Shown in pieces: positions 1 to 5,885 of a DNA stretch of 5,886 nt; position 1 is the stretch's first letter, and every line of letters begins with the position of its first letter. The notes under the pieces are model-generated. The model made no database searches. It was not told the DNA's origin and was given only the letters and a program-made list of their open reading frames with translations. Location: contig CAZFLA010000185.1 in the NCBI GenBank assembly GCA_964519405.1, forward strand, positions 1-5,886, given 5' to 3'. The translations under genes and the position numbers were made by a program. This DNA comes from G963677485 sp964519405 (GTDB lineage Bacteria > Armatimonadota > HRBIN16).

Positions 1-2
1 GA

Positions 3-398
3 CTGGAGCTCTTCTGCGATGATCAGCCGATGACGCTGGCACGCTGGCCCAATACGGGATTCACGAACATCGTAGATGTAAAGGGTGCTCACGAAATGGA
101 CATTCGGGGCACAAAGGGCACTGTAGAGGGTGTGTTTACCTACGATGGTGACCGGCCATCCCGCTGGCTGAATGAGCCCGAGCTCATGGCCGAGGGTTAC
201 TGGATGTGGGACTGGGCCGATCAACGCTATCGGGTTCAGTCGATAGATACCAACACCCATACGGCTTCCGTAAGGGGCAGTGGTATTACATCTATAACGC
301 GTTATGCGAGTTGGATTCGCCTGGTGAATGGTATCTCGACCGACAAAACGGGGTGCTGTATTTCTGGCCGCCAAAGCCGGTTGACAAAGCGACGGTGA
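3..398 (+). CDS. N-terminal fragment of a right-handed beta-helix (polysaccharide-active type) protein, out of frame with the rest
   Basis: This frame is open from the window edge (it begins LELFCDDQPMTLARWPN) and ends at a TGA at 396-398. The motif LARWPN, followed by the GTFTYDGDRP-like segment (VFTYDGDRPSRW) and the GYWMWDWAD segment, is typical of the N-terminal part of secreted bacterial beta-helix proteins. Family likeness stops at about base 257 (SIDTNT). The remaining residues look like out-of-frame translation, because the true continuation (YGFRKGQWYY, then LDSPGEWYLD) is read in the frame of the next entry. The start codon and any signal peptide lie before the window, so the internal ATG at 30 is not a credible start. 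This is the first part of the gene continued at about 254-1534, broken either by a real indel or by an assembly error. The product is probably exported, but that cannot be seen here. Confidence 0.75.
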   Translation: MELFCDDQPMTLARWPNTGFTNIVDVKGAHEMDIRGTKGTVEGVFTYDGDRPSRWLNEPELMAEGYWMWDWADQRYRVQSIDTNTHTASVRGSGITSITRYASWIRLVNGISTDKTGCCISGRQSRLTKRR

Positions 399-1534
399 TG
401 GTATCAGTGCTTAAAGATATGGTGAACATGACGGATGTTTCTTATGTCAGTTTACGGGGCATCACGCTGGAATGTGCTCAGCGTAACGGCATCAACATCA
501 CCGGCGGTGAGCAGTGCCGCATAGCCAAATGTGCCATCAAGAACCTTGGCAGTTCCGCGGTGAATATATCTGGAGGCAAACACCACCAGGTCTTCGGTTG
601 TGATCTTTACAACCTAGGAGACGGCGGAATCAACCTGTCTGGCGGAGATCGTGCCAGCCTGACACCCTCCAGTCACGTGGTGGAAGATTGCCACATCTAC
701 AAATTTGCGCGTTGGAACCCACTGTATCATCCAGGCATCAGCATGTCGGGTGTGGGTATACAGGTGAAGCACAACCTCATCAATGACGCGCCGCATATGG
801 CGATTCTATTCAGCGGCAACGACCATATCATTGAGTATAACGAGATACACAGTGTGGTCTACGGCTCTAACGATGCAGGTGCTATCTACTGCGGCCGAAA
901 CTGGACGATGCGCGGCAACCAGATACGGAATAACTATATTCACGATCTCTACGGATATAAAAAGCAGGGCTGTGTGGGTGTATACCTTGATGATCAGTTC
1001 TGTTCTGCGAATATCTACGGCAACGTGTACGTTCGCGTGACGAATGCTTCGTTTATCGGCGGCGGGCGTGACAGCACCATAGAGAATAACATCTACATCG
1101 ACTGCAGCCCGGCGATTCACGTAGATGCTCGTGGTTTGGGATGGGCAGCCGGCAGCAAAGAGGGGCACATACAGTCGTTGAATGAGATACCGTATACCGG
1201 CGAGTTGTGGCGCAGCCGGTATCCCGAGCTGGTGAATATCCTTAACGAAGAGCCGATGTCACCGCATAACATCAAGGTGCAGCACAATATCGCAGTCGGC
1301 GGTAAATGGTCGGATATCGAAGGGCTAGCAAAACCTGGTGTCATTGAGTCCGACAACCTGATCAGCGGCGAATCGCCGTTTGTAGATGCCGACAAGCTTG
1401 ATTTTCGGCTGAAGGCGGCTTCACCAGCGAAGACAGTGGGCTTTAAGCCTATTCCTTTTCAGAAGATCGGCTTGTATAAGCATGCAGACCGCGCGAGCTG
1501 GCCGGTAAAGACATCTGTTCGGTTGCCCGACTAG
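206..1534 (+). CDS. Right-handed parallel beta-helix repeat protein, putative polysaccharide lyase/glycoside hydrolase (main part of the frameshifted gene)
   Basis: The frame from the ATG at 206 encodes 442 residues, but family-like sequence begins only near residue 18 (base about 254-260). The ATG at 206 is therefore probably not a natural start, and the gene should join the upstream fragment. Residues 19-58 carry YGFRKGQWYY, LDSPGEWYLD and GVLYFWPP, the segment that precedes the helix in this family. Residues about 79-310 show repeated short turns (GINITGG, AVNISGG, GGINLSGG, HIIEYNEIH, RNNYIHDL, TIENNIYIDC), as expected of stacked beta-helix coils. The end (DFRLKAASPA, then VGFKPIPFQKIGLY and RASWPV) is the usual C-terminal tail of these proteins. 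The fold is used by pectate and alginate lyases and by glycosidase families such as GH120 and GH141; the substrate cannot be told from sequence. About 100 or more N-terminal residues are missing before the window. With the convergent GH2 enzyme it suggests a glycan-degradation locus. Confidence 0.85.
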   Translation: MGLGRSTLSGSVDRYQHPYGFRKGQWYYIYNALCELDSPGEWYLDRQNGVLYFWPPKPVDKATVMVSVLKDMVNMTDVSYVSLRGITLECAQRNGINITGGEQCRIAKCAIKNLGSSAVNISGGKHHQVFGCDLYNLGDGGINLSGGDRASLTPSSHVVEDCHIYKFARWNPLYHPGISMSGVGIQVKHNLINDAPHMAILFSGNDHIIEYNEIHSVVYGSNDAGAIYCGRNWTMRGNQIRNNYIHDLYGYKKQGCVGVYLDDQFCSANIYGNVYVRVTNASFIGGGRDSTIENNIYIDCSPAIHVDARGLGWAAGSKEGHIQSLNEIPYTGELWRSRYPELVNILNEEPMSPHNIKVQHNIAVGGKWSDIEGLAKPGVIESDNLISGESPFVDADKLDFRLKAASPAKTVGFKPIPFQKIGLYKHADRASWPVKTSVRLPD

Positions 1535-1548
1535 CTCTTTAGGGCTAG
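1531..1548 (+). terminator. Short hairpin overlapping the beta-helix stop codon
   Basis: CTAGCTC (1531-1537) pairs with GGGCTAG (1542-1548) around a TTTA loop, giving seven pairs with one G-U wobble. The TAG stop at 1532-1534 lies in the left arm. There is no T-rich tail, so it is a weak terminator candidate at best; it could instead protect the mRNA 3' end or be chance. Confidence 0.3.
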
Positions 1549-1588
1549 ACAGTAAGGGAAACTCCGCGGCAGCATACCGTTGTATATT

Positions 1589-1627
1589 CGGGCAGTGCAA
1601 GGTTGGTGTACCATCCTGCACTGCCCG
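1589..1627 (+). other. Long GC-rich inverted repeat (39-base hairpin)
   Basis: CGGGCAGTGCA (1589-1599) is perfectly complementary to TGCACTGCCCG (1617-1627), eleven pairs. The stem continues inward after a bulged A (1600): GG/CC, a T-T mismatch, then TGG/CCA closing a TGTA loop (1607-1610). The structure is strong and nearly symmetric, so strand cannot be assigned by pairing. It lacks a T tract on the plus strand (TATTGTCTGG follows). It may be a factor-assisted terminator or 3' stabiliser of the beta-helix transcript, or an intergenic repeat copy. Confidence 0.55.
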
Positions 1628-1700
1628 TATTGTCTGGGCCGTTTCGACCCTGTGCCATATGCCCTCATGAGTATATATCACCCTGCACAGTTTCTATGAT

Positions 1701-1738
1701 AAGCAGGTAAAAATACCTGTTTTTCACGTTTTTTTCAA
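1701..1738 (+). terminator. Probable intrinsic terminator after the beta-helix gene
   Basis: CAGGTA (1704-1709) pairs with TACCTG (1714-1719) around an AAAA loop. The stem can extend outward by a G-U and two A-U pairs (AAG 1701-1703 with TTT 1720-1722). It is followed by a T-rich run (TTTTTCACG, then eight T at 1729-1736). This is the classical plus-strand arrangement and it separates the upstream gene from the pilin-like gene. The core stem is short with only three G-C pairs, so efficiency may be modest. Confidence 0.55.
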
Positions 1739-1780
1739 GTCTTCTACAAACCACCATATATTTTCGTTATTTGCTGGATG

Positions 1781-1836
1781 TATACTTGGTACTAATGAGT
1801 TAACCGATTCGTTAATTGTATCTGTCAGCTCATGAG
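1781..1836 (+). promoter_or_regulatory. Possible promoter and operator dyads before the pilin-like gene
   Basis: TATACT at 1781-1786, preceded directly by TG, could serve as a -10 element, but no good -35 hexamer stands at the right distance. Just downstream, TTAAC (1800-1804) and GTTAA (1811-1815) form an inverted repeat with a six-base spacer. The perfect eight-base palindrome CTCATGAG lies at 1829-1836. The same palindrome with the same following TAT occurs at 1664-1674. These could be sites for a dimeric regulator, but each is short enough to arise by chance. Confidence 0.25.
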
Positions 1837-1848
1837 TATCCATAAAGT

Positions 1849-1854
1849 GAGGGG
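1849..1854 (+). promoter_or_regulatory. Ribosome binding site of the pilin-like gene
   Basis: GAGGGG lies nine bases before the ATG at 1864. It is a purine-rich Shine-Dalgarno match at normal spacing and supports that ATG, which also places the FTLIE cleavage motif at the expected residues 7-11. Confidence 0.6.
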
Positions 1855-1863
1855 ATTGGTGTT

Positions 1864-2529
1864 ATGACCCATCGTCGCGCATTCACGCTTATTGAACTGC
1901 TGGTGGTCATTGCCATTATTGGCGTGTTGGCTGGTGTACTCTACCCCGTGCTGGCTGGTGCACGTAAGCGAAGCAGAACATCGGTCTGTGTCTCCAATAT
2001 ACACCAATGTGGGGTTGCATTGAAACTTTATATGGATGATTACGAAACGAACATTCCGCCAAGTGACCAGGTGGCACGCGAGCTGCTGAAGAAGATGCCC
2101 ACCTGCTGCCCTAATGATACCGAGTGGACCAAAGGCTGCACACAAACTTTTGGTGCACCGCTCATCGGTTCCTATGCCTATGTACGCTCGATGCTTGATC
2201 TAGATCATCCAACTCCTGAGGGGCTTGCTAAGCTTTACAGTTCGCAGCCAGATTATGTTTTCTTAGCAGATATTTTTCACTCAACAAAATGTATTCCCGC
2301 ACCATATCATACCGAACGTGAAGATTTTTATCATTACAGAGATCGGGTAAGGGCAGAAGAACCAGTAGAACGATATATTATGCCAGATAATGTTATTCGT
2401 CTATTTGATGACGGACATATAGATGTGTCAAAACCACATAATTATCCTGATAACCACTATGGAACGCACTTCTGTTGGAGTAGGGTATTTAACATAACGT
2501 ATTTCGTATCAACTCATGTATATAGATAA
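1864..2529 (+). CDS. Type IV pilin/type II secretion pseudopilin-like protein with prepilin cleavage motif
   Basis: The 221-residue product starts with a short basic leader (MTHRRA) and the class III signal FTLIELLVVIAII. A prepilin peptidase would be expected to cut between Ala6 and Phe7 and methylate the new N-terminus; Glu11 is the conserved Glu at position +5. The usual Gly at -1 is replaced by Ala. One membrane helix spans about residues 8-30. The next part (SVCVSNIHQCGVALKLYMDDYE, residues 40-61, with key Cys42, Asn45, Gly50 and the YMDDYE end) matches the pseudopilin-like families abundant in Armatimonadota and related phyla. Near the C-terminus, FDDGHI (181-186) resembles the DGH signature of these proteins. 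Seven cysteines (42, 49, 81, 82, 92, 143, 204) are present. It probably sits in the envelope as a pseudopilin or membrane-anchored surface protein; its partner is unknown. Base composition drops to about 37% GC in the second half. Confidence 0.85.
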   Translation: MTHRRAFTLIELLVVIAIIGVLAGVLYPVLAGARKRSRTSVCVSNIHQCGVALKLYMDDYETNIPPSDQVARELLKKMPTCCPNDTEWTKGCTQTFGAPLIGSYAYVRSMLDLDHPTPEGLAKLYSSQPDYVFLADIFHSTKCIPAPYHTEREDFYHYRDRVRAEEPVERYIMPDNVIRLFDDGHIDVSKPHNYPDNHYGTHFCWSRVFNITYFVSTHVYR

Positions 2530-2574
2530 TGCTTAACATAAGACAGAGATCGCAGAAAGGCTTTTCTTGATATA

Positions 2575-3075
2575 ATGCATAAAATTCGTTTAACTGTGTC
2601 AGTCATTATTCATTCCCTGCACAAAGACATTGTCGAAAACCGAAAGATCGTGATAGCCTATGTCGTTATATTTATGGTAACAGGCTGTATAGCTGGGCTT
2701 TTGAAATATGTTATCGATACAGTTACCGGACATATAAATAATCCAGACTTTCATGGCAATACATACACAATTCTGCTTATCAATGATGTGATATTCCAGA
2801 TGTGCTGTATATGCATCGCATGCCTGTTAAGAAGATATTGGCAGTTCTACGGATATTTGTTGATATTAGTCATTTTGACAGCGACAGTTATAACCACTCT
2901 ATCTATGTTTTTCAACCCGAATATAGCATGGCTCCGGATGTTCCTGACTGTGCTGCCTCCTATGTTGCTTTCATTAATCGGGCCGACGATTTCAGCTATT
3001 GTCTTTTATGGTTTATGCAAGCTGGCTGGGTTACCATCTCCCCAAAACTCAGGATGGAAACCGGTGCTTGTTTGA
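2575..3075 (+). CDS. Small four-helix membrane protein of unknown function
   Basis: I do not recognise this 166-residue product. It has a basic N-terminal stretch followed by four hydrophobic segments at about residues 25-46, 64-85, 91-111 and 119-148, so it should be an inner-membrane protein. The second segment holds a cysteine cluster CCICIAC (77-83). A further Cys38 and Cys148 lie in helices one and four. A loop with Pro-Ser-Pro (about 154-156) and a hydrophilic tail follow the last helix. AGAAAGG (2554-2560) is a plausible but rather distant ribosome binding site, 14 bases before the ATG. The gene starts 45 bases after the pilin-like stop on the same strand, suggesting one transcript. 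GC is about 39%, unlike the flanking enzymes. It could be a helper of the pilin-like protein or an unrelated acquired gene; the hydrophobic pattern makes it more likely real than a chance reading frame. Confidence 0.65.
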   Translation: MHKIRLTVSVIIHSLHKDIVENRKIVIAYVVIFMVTGCIAGLLKYVIDTVTGHINNPDFHGNTYTILLINDVIFQMCCICIACLLRRYWQFYGYLLILVILTATVITTLSMFFNPNIAWLRMFLTVLPPMLLSLIGPTISAIVFYGLCKLAGLPSPQNSGWKPVLV

Positions 3076-3101
3076 GGGAACGGATGAAGTAAGGTGCATT
3101 A

Positions 3102-3127
3102 GGCTGTCTCTCCGATGAAAGACAACC
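3102..3127 (-). terminator. Hairpin downstream of the GH2 gene, favoured on the minus strand
   Basis: Read on the minus strand, GGTTGTCTTTC pairs with GAGAGACAGCC around an ATCG loop, eleven pairs including two G-U wobbles. On the plus strand the two wobbles become C-A mismatches, so the structure fits a minus-strand RNA better. It lies about 96-121 bases after the GH2 stop. No T tract follows, so it may be a factor-dependent terminator or a 3' stabiliser. It could weakly serve the plus-strand membrane gene as well. Confidence 0.4.
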
Positions 3128-3222
3128 AATGCGATATCTGTGCCGACATCACACACAGCTAGGCGTTAATATCGGCTGCAGCCTTACAGGGCGATGCTGC
3201 TTGGCTTCTGAACCTATATGGA

Positions 3223-4509
3223 CTACACGGTAAGCGTAAACTCCGCGGTGATGCGGCTGCCGTTTTCCAACGTGACGTCGTTCACCTCACTGCGCCACAA
3301 ATGCAGCCGCACGGAACCGTGCGATATGCAGGCACGTGCGTTCACATCGGTGGCTCCGTGTGCGATGATGTCTCTGCTGCCTGCTGCACTCAGTTTTACC
3401 CAGATAATGTTGTATTTCGTGGCGCGAAAGTCGGATGTGCCGTATTGCGTGGTGTCGAGGCTGAGCGGCCATAACGGCTTCATCGGCGAATCGATCTCGA
3501 TGTCCACAGCAGGATACAGCCATGCAGAGTGACTTCCCGCACGGTGGGACGGCTGGCCATCACGTGCGGCGCAGGCGTTGCCGTATGCACGTCCGATGAC
3601 ATCGTCTGGGTAGACATCCCATTCCGAAGCTCTGTGCCAACTGATGGCATGGTAGTCGGGGTGCAGGTTCAGGCGCAGCCCAGCCTGGCCCACACGCAGT
3701 TTGCTGCCGTGATATTCGTAGTCACACTTCACCTGGCAGCACCCGTTGTTGTCTATACATAAGGTAGAGGCGCCGGTAAACTCACCCACATGCTCACGCA
3801 AGATGATCACCGCGGCGTTGGGTTGTTTTTCGATTTGGATAGTTTCTATCACACGCTCATCGGAAGTGGACAGTTGGGTGATGCTTTGATACATCGCCTC
3901 GGTATTCCAGTGGCTGAGGGCGAATACAGTCGGCAGAGAAGCGAGCGCCACACCCTTGGTGCCCTCGATAGAGGATATTGCGGCAGTGGCTGCATTTATG
4001 CAGAATTCAAAATCATGACCGCGAACTGTGATGATGTCACCGCTGGTTGTTATGTCCGGCGCACCACTGGACGGCACCGGTATTTGTACGAGGGGTGCTT
4101 GAGCTAGGCGGATACCCATCGCGGTGACGAGTCGTTTATCGGCGGCGCTCACGCGGATGATGAGCAGATCACCTGGTTTCGCGCCAGCAGGAATGGGAAG
4201 CTGCACCTGCCCTTTGCTCATGGGCGGCAGAGCCGTGTTGAACGGGCATCGGCTCGTATCATCAGCTGCCGATTCTTGTGACAACACACCGGTGCTGGAA
4301 AGCTCGGTGCTGAAGCTCAGCTCACGCAGGTCGGTGAAGGAGCATCTATTCTCAATGGCCACATTGATGGATTTCGTGCCTACAGTGTAGTCAACTTGCC
4401 GAACCGGGATGTATACCGGTGAATACATGCGTTTCACGGCCCACCACTCGTTGGTGGGGCGGCGCCACTGGTCGATAACCCCTCCCGATCCAACAGCGTC
4501 CCAGATGCC
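3223..4509 (-). CDS. GH2 beta-galactosidase-like enzyme, C-terminal part (end of the barrel, beta-sandwich and Bgal-small-N-like domain)
   Basis: This block is the 3' part of the enzyme at 4520-5885 and ends at a TAG at 3223-3225 after ...FTLTV. It begins directly after the N run with GIWDAVGSGGVIDQWRRP, which completes the end of the catalytic barrel, followed by NEWWAVKRMYSP. A beta-sandwich comes next (VQLPIPAGAKPGDLLIIRVS, about 4190). A C-terminal domain follows with the Bgal-small-N pattern: FEFCINAATAAISSIEG near 3990, GLRLNLHPDYHAISWHRAS and VYPDDVIGRAYG near 3600-3680, and YGTSDFRATKYNI near 3430. The domain order fits the LacZ-like branch of GH2. About 428 residues are present. The reading frame differs from the upstream block only because the gap is drawn as ten bases. 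The ATG at 4599 belongs to a spurious out-of-frame extension across the gap, not to a separate gene. Confidence 0.85.
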   Translation of the reverse strand, partial: GIWDAVGSGGVIDQWRRPTNEWWAVKRMYSPVYIPVRQVDYTVGTKSINVAIENRCSFTDLRELSFSTELSSTGVLSQESAADDTSRCPFNTALPPMSKGQVQLPIPAGAKPGDLLIIRVSAADKRLVTAMGIRLAQAPLVQIPVPSSGAPDITTSGDIITVRGHDFEFCINAATAAISSIEGTKGVALASLPTVFALSHWNTEAMYQSITQLSTSDERVIETIQIEKQPNAAVIILREHVGEFTGASTLCIDNNGCCQVKCDYEYHGSKLRVGQAGLRLNLHPDYHAISWHRASEWDVYPDDVIGRAYGNACAARDGQPSHRAGSHSAWLYPAVDIEIDSPMKPLWPLSLDTTQYGTSDFRATKYNIIWVKLSAAGSRDIIAHGATDVNARACISHGSVRLHLWRSEVNDVTLENGSRITAEFTLTV

Positions 4510-4519
4510 NNNNNNNNNN
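4510..4519. other. Assembly gap of ten N inside the GH2 gene
   Basis: Ten N separate ...YNLQFWS on the upstream side from GIWDAVGSGG downstream. The upstream frame ends with one base of a codon at 4520 and the downstream frame begins cleanly at 4509. The missing piece must therefore be 2 modulo 3 bases long for the gene to be intact. Ten is not, so the run is a placeholder or the gene is truly shifted. Confidence 0.95.
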
Positions 4520-5885
4520 TACTCCAGAATTGCAGATTGTATCCTGAGTGCGGCGAATTCTGACCATGGGTGGGCTTGATGTTCTCGTCTTGCTCCCACT
4601 GAGCCTGCTGCCGGCTCATCTTCTGGCAGTGCTTGAACCAGTGGATGTTGTTATCCATTGACCATAATTCGCTGACACCCGGGTCAAGCTCCATATAAGC
4701 GCCTTTCCATCCTGGACTAACAAGCAGATACATTTCACCGCAGATAACAGGGCGCGGGTCATCGGTGATCCATGGTGATGTGTCGTATGGAGGCGTGACG
4801 TAGTGCAGGTTTCCCACATCGGTGGTACGGCCATCGGCATTCCATTCGTTGTGGAAGCTGGTCAAGCGAGTTGAATCTAGCCTCTTCGCCAGCATATGCG
4901 TGGCTTGATAGTTCACTGGCAGGCGATTAGGTTGGTGCCATGGTTCAAACCCGCTTTCATTAGCGAGTGACCACATGATCACCGATGGGTGATTTCGGTG
5001 ATACATCACGGTCGCTGCGGTTGGTTCAGTGAACCACTTGCGGTATGCTGCATCGTCCTCACCCTCAACGAAGCGTGTCCACATGAAGGGGCATTCCACC
5101 TCGGCGTAGATGCCGTATTTGTCGCAGGCATCAAGAAACTGTTTTGTCGGTGGGTAGTGGGTGGTTCGGCAGTAGTTGATGTTGGCCGCTTTCAGAAGCT
5201 GAGCATCCGCTTCGGCGAGACCGCCGGTATCAGATCGCTGCATCAGTGGGTGCAGCTCGTGGTGGCAGGCACCATGCAGCTTGATCGGTTTGCCGTTCAG
5301 GCAGATCTGACCCTTTTTGACTTCTACCTTGCGAAAGCCCACATGCTCGTCGATCTGCTCCAGCGGTTTACCATGCTGCATGAGGCGGATGCTGAGGCGG
5401 TATAGATGCGGCTTTTCGTCGCTCCACTTCGNNNNNNNNNNAGAGAGCTTGCTGTGAGTGATACCGGCTTGAATCTCAGGCAGCTTTCGCAGGCTGTCTG
5501 CTAGTTTCACGGACTTGCCCGCAGGGTCCGTGAGCACGGCAGATAGACTCAATCCCGATTGGCTGCTTTGATCGGGGTTATCGATGTCGAAGTCGATGAC
5601 CAGCTCCGCATCACGGTAGTGGTCGTCAAGCTCCGTGGTGATGTGCAGCATGCTGATATGTGTTTGAGGCAGTGCAAAGACGCATACCGACCTTGGAAAT
5701 CCCGTATCAGCAGGTGCACCTTGACCGCGGTAACCATCAAATTGGAACTTTTCACCCGGTACGTTGCGTGTTTGAATGATCCTGAGTCGGTTTGGTTGCT
5801 CATACTGCGCAAACTTGGTGAATTCAAACTCAACAGGCGTCCAGTAGTGTTCCGAGCTGCCCAGCTTTTTGCCATTCAGCCAGTA
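4520..5885 (-). CDS. GH2 beta-galactosidase-like glycoside hydrolase, N-terminal and catalytic part (start outside the window)
   Basis: The minus-strand frame is open from the window edge through both sides of the N run at 5432-5441. The sugar-binding jelly-roll domain is entered at YWLNGKKLGSSEHYWTPVEF and ends near FPRSVCVFALPQTH. An immunoglobulin-like domain follows (about 5655-5350, ending in HVGFRKVEVKKGQICLNGKP), then the TIM barrel. HGACHHELHP (His codons near 5259-5264) and RTTHYPP (His at 5157-5159) match LacZ substrate-site motifs. VIMWSLANESG places the acid/base Glu at 4956-4958, and PVICGEMY the nucleophile Glu at 4734-4736. The two are 74 residues apart, close to the 76 of E. 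coli LacZ (Glu461, Glu537). The LacZ magnesium motif ETHG and the EYAHAMGNS run are not present. The enzyme should hydrolyse beta-galactosides or related beta-linked sugars. The visible protein totals about 880 residues against 1023 in LacZ, so roughly 100-150 are missing. The ATG at 5651 is internal, not the start. Confidence 0.9.
5432..5441. other. Assembly gap of ten N inside the GH2 gene
   Basis: The run lies in the immunoglobulin-like domain between ...THSKLS and KWSDEKPHLYRLSI. The reading frame matches on both sides with ten bases, so an intact gene requires a true length of 1 modulo 3. The size of ten is probably a placeholder. Confidence 0.95.

Larger units (their letters stand above)
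1535..1863. other. Gene-free stretch of 329 bases with hairpins and the pilin gene's upstream region
   Basis: I find no credible gene on either strand here. The first half carries a long GC-rich hairpin (1589-1627). A terminator-like hairpin follows at 1701-1738. The second half is AT-rich and ends in dyads and a ribosome binding site in front of the pilin-like gene. The layout indicates that the beta-helix gene and the pilin-like gene are separate transcription units. Confidence 0.6.

Noticed and set aside
1421..1681. Minus-strand reading frame across the end of the beta-helix gene and the intergenic hairpin
   Set aside because: No family resemblance; most of it is antisense to a well-supported gene and it crosses the hairpin.
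2571..2576. Perfect TATAAT -10-like hexamer before the membrane gene
   Set aside because: It overlaps the ATG at 2575 and has no -35 partner, so it cannot drive a normal transcript of this gene; it is likely chance in AT-rich DNA.
2802..3092. Overlapping plus-strand frame inside the membrane-protein gene
   Set aside because: It is a shadow of the 2575-3075 frame, with no coherent hydrophobic or conserved pattern and no ribosome binding site.
3174..3183. Palindrome GGCTGCAGCC in the convergent junction
   Set aside because: A ten-base perfect palindrome has no loop to form a stable RNA hairpin and no flanking context pointing to a binding site.
4989..5405. Plus-strand 138-residue frame opposite the GH2 catalytic domain
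   Set aside because: It lies wholly antisense to conserved barrel motifs and has no recognisable protein features.
5549..5875. Minus-strand frame beginning MAKSWAARN
   Set aside because: It is an alternative frame of the GH2 N-terminal part. The frame reading YWLNGKKLGSSEHYW to VFALPQTH is open and matches GH2, so this is a shadow. I also considered a frameshift near 5695, but the true frame needs none.
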